From an uncultured Bacilli bacterium (GTDB lineage: Bacteria; Bacillota_I; Bacilli_A; RF39; UBA660), in the NCBI GenBank assembly GCA_934098445.1, contig CAKOOW010000030.1, positions 1 through 13,866 of the forward strand: a stretch of DNA of 13,866 bases, read 5' to 3'. A model generated the notes under the pieces. It had not been told where the DNA came from, did no database searches, and was given only the letters and a program-made list of their open reading frames with translations. The position numbers and the translations under genes were made by a program. Shown here one piece after another: positions 13,330-13,866 of this stretch. Every line of letters starts with the position of its first letter. Within the stretch, counting starts at the first letter, position 1.

Positions 13330-13866
13330 ATGGTTAAATTTGACAAAGATAAGTATTTAAAGAAATTAAGATTTAAGAAGTATAAGAGATACTTATATAT
13401 AGGTATACCTTGTATATTAGTATTATTAATAGGAATATACTTTGCTTATTCAAAGTTTAGTGTCTCTAAAGAGGAAGAAGTAGTAAGAACTACTGTTGGT
13501 GAGTTTATTCATGGTGATGTGGTAATTGGAGCTTATATAGATGGAGAATACTCTAAGAGTATACCTGGTAAGAATGATGGTTATGTAGTAGAAAAAATAG
13601 TCTGTGATAATGATGCGACTGGTTCTTGGAATAATGATTCTTGGGGAATAGTATTAACTAATCTAAGTAAAAGGACTAAGTGTAATGTTTACTTTAAAAA
13701 AAATCCAGTTTCAAATATTATTGCTCAGCTAGACACTTCTGGTAAGTGCCCAACTATGAATGCAGATGGTTCAGTGAATGTTACTGAGATAGAGGCTACT
13801 AATGGTTATTTATGTAAGGCTAAAGATGCTTATGGTGATTCATATTATTATCGTGGTAATGTAACT
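13330..13866 (+). CDS. Second anchored surface protein, paralogue of the first (3' end outside window)
   Basis: Open from the ATG at 13330 to the window end (179 codons, no stop). AAGGTG at 13321-13326 is a ribosome binding site with short spacing. Residues 1-50 (MVKFDKDKYLKKLRFKKYKR, then a membrane segment at 22-40) are almost identical to the first surface protein, and residues 51-122 are clearly related (VVRTTVGEFIHGDVVIGAYI, IPGKNDGY, WNNDSWG, two Cys). From about residue 123 the sequence is unrelated to the first: NIIAQLDTSGKCPTMNADGS and YLCKAKDAYGDSYYYRGNVT. That ending is the usual lead-in to a WRIIR-type module in gut-bacterial paralogues, so the missing part probably holds such a domain. 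Expression is probably set by segment 2. Confidence 0.8.
   Translation, partial: MVKFDKDKYLKKLRFKKYKRYLYIGIPCILVLLIGIYFAYSKFSVSKEEEVVRTTVGEFIHGDVVIGAYIDGEYSKSIPGKNDGYVVEKIVCDNDATGSWNNDSWGIVLTNLSKRTKCNVYFKKNPVSNIIAQLDTSGKCPTMNADGSVNVTEIEATNGYLCKAKDAYGDSYYYRGNVT

Overview
The window is very AT-rich, uses the standard code (the gene ending at 4062 stops with two adjacent TGA codons and tryptophan is TGG), and carries Firmicutes-type ribosome binding sites, intrinsic terminators and TTGaca/TATAAT promoters. RNase J, AbiE, RmuC, a Tn916-type integrase and short single-anchor proteins ending in a WRIIG / HPVLYLKSSV module fit a small-genome, host-associated member of the Bacilli (RF39- or Erysipelotrichia-like gut lineage). 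That placement is inference.

Left part (1-9217), mostly ordinary genome. It holds the end of an unknown gene; a ribonuclease J paralogue with a degraded metal site; a membrane-anchored aryl-sulfate sulfotransferase; a convergent AbiEi/AbiEii toxin-antitoxin operon with a palindromic operator over its -10 box; two small unknown genes, one only 47 codons; and an rmuC - GT-C-like membrane protein operon. Intrinsic terminators separate these units, two of them shared by convergent genes.

Right part (9224-13866), the interesting region. A tyrosine recombinase is followed by two similar modules. Each module has a 226-237 bp segment bounded by two 27-bp sites in inverted orientation, directly upstream of a gene for a single-pass surface protein. 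All four sites share the same 10-bp arms (TTTCATAGAG and CTCTATGAAA). The 7-bp core is identical, as reverse complements, within each pair but differs between pairs. This is what independent tyrosine-recombinase inversion switches with private crossover sequences would look like. Both segments also carry 12-bp TTTCTAGTCAAA repeats (possible arm-type sites) and an internal 17-bp inverted repeat. The two downstream genes have almost identical anchor-coding starts but unrelated C-terminal parts; the second runs off the window. Between the modules lies a broken two-gene operon resembling a HipA-like kinase and its partner.

Working model (inference): the recombinase flips each promoter-bearing segment independently, giving combinatorial on/off expression of a family of anchored, lectin-like surface proteins. 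The leftward orientation of the best promoter-like sequences suggests both genes may be OFF in this assembly.
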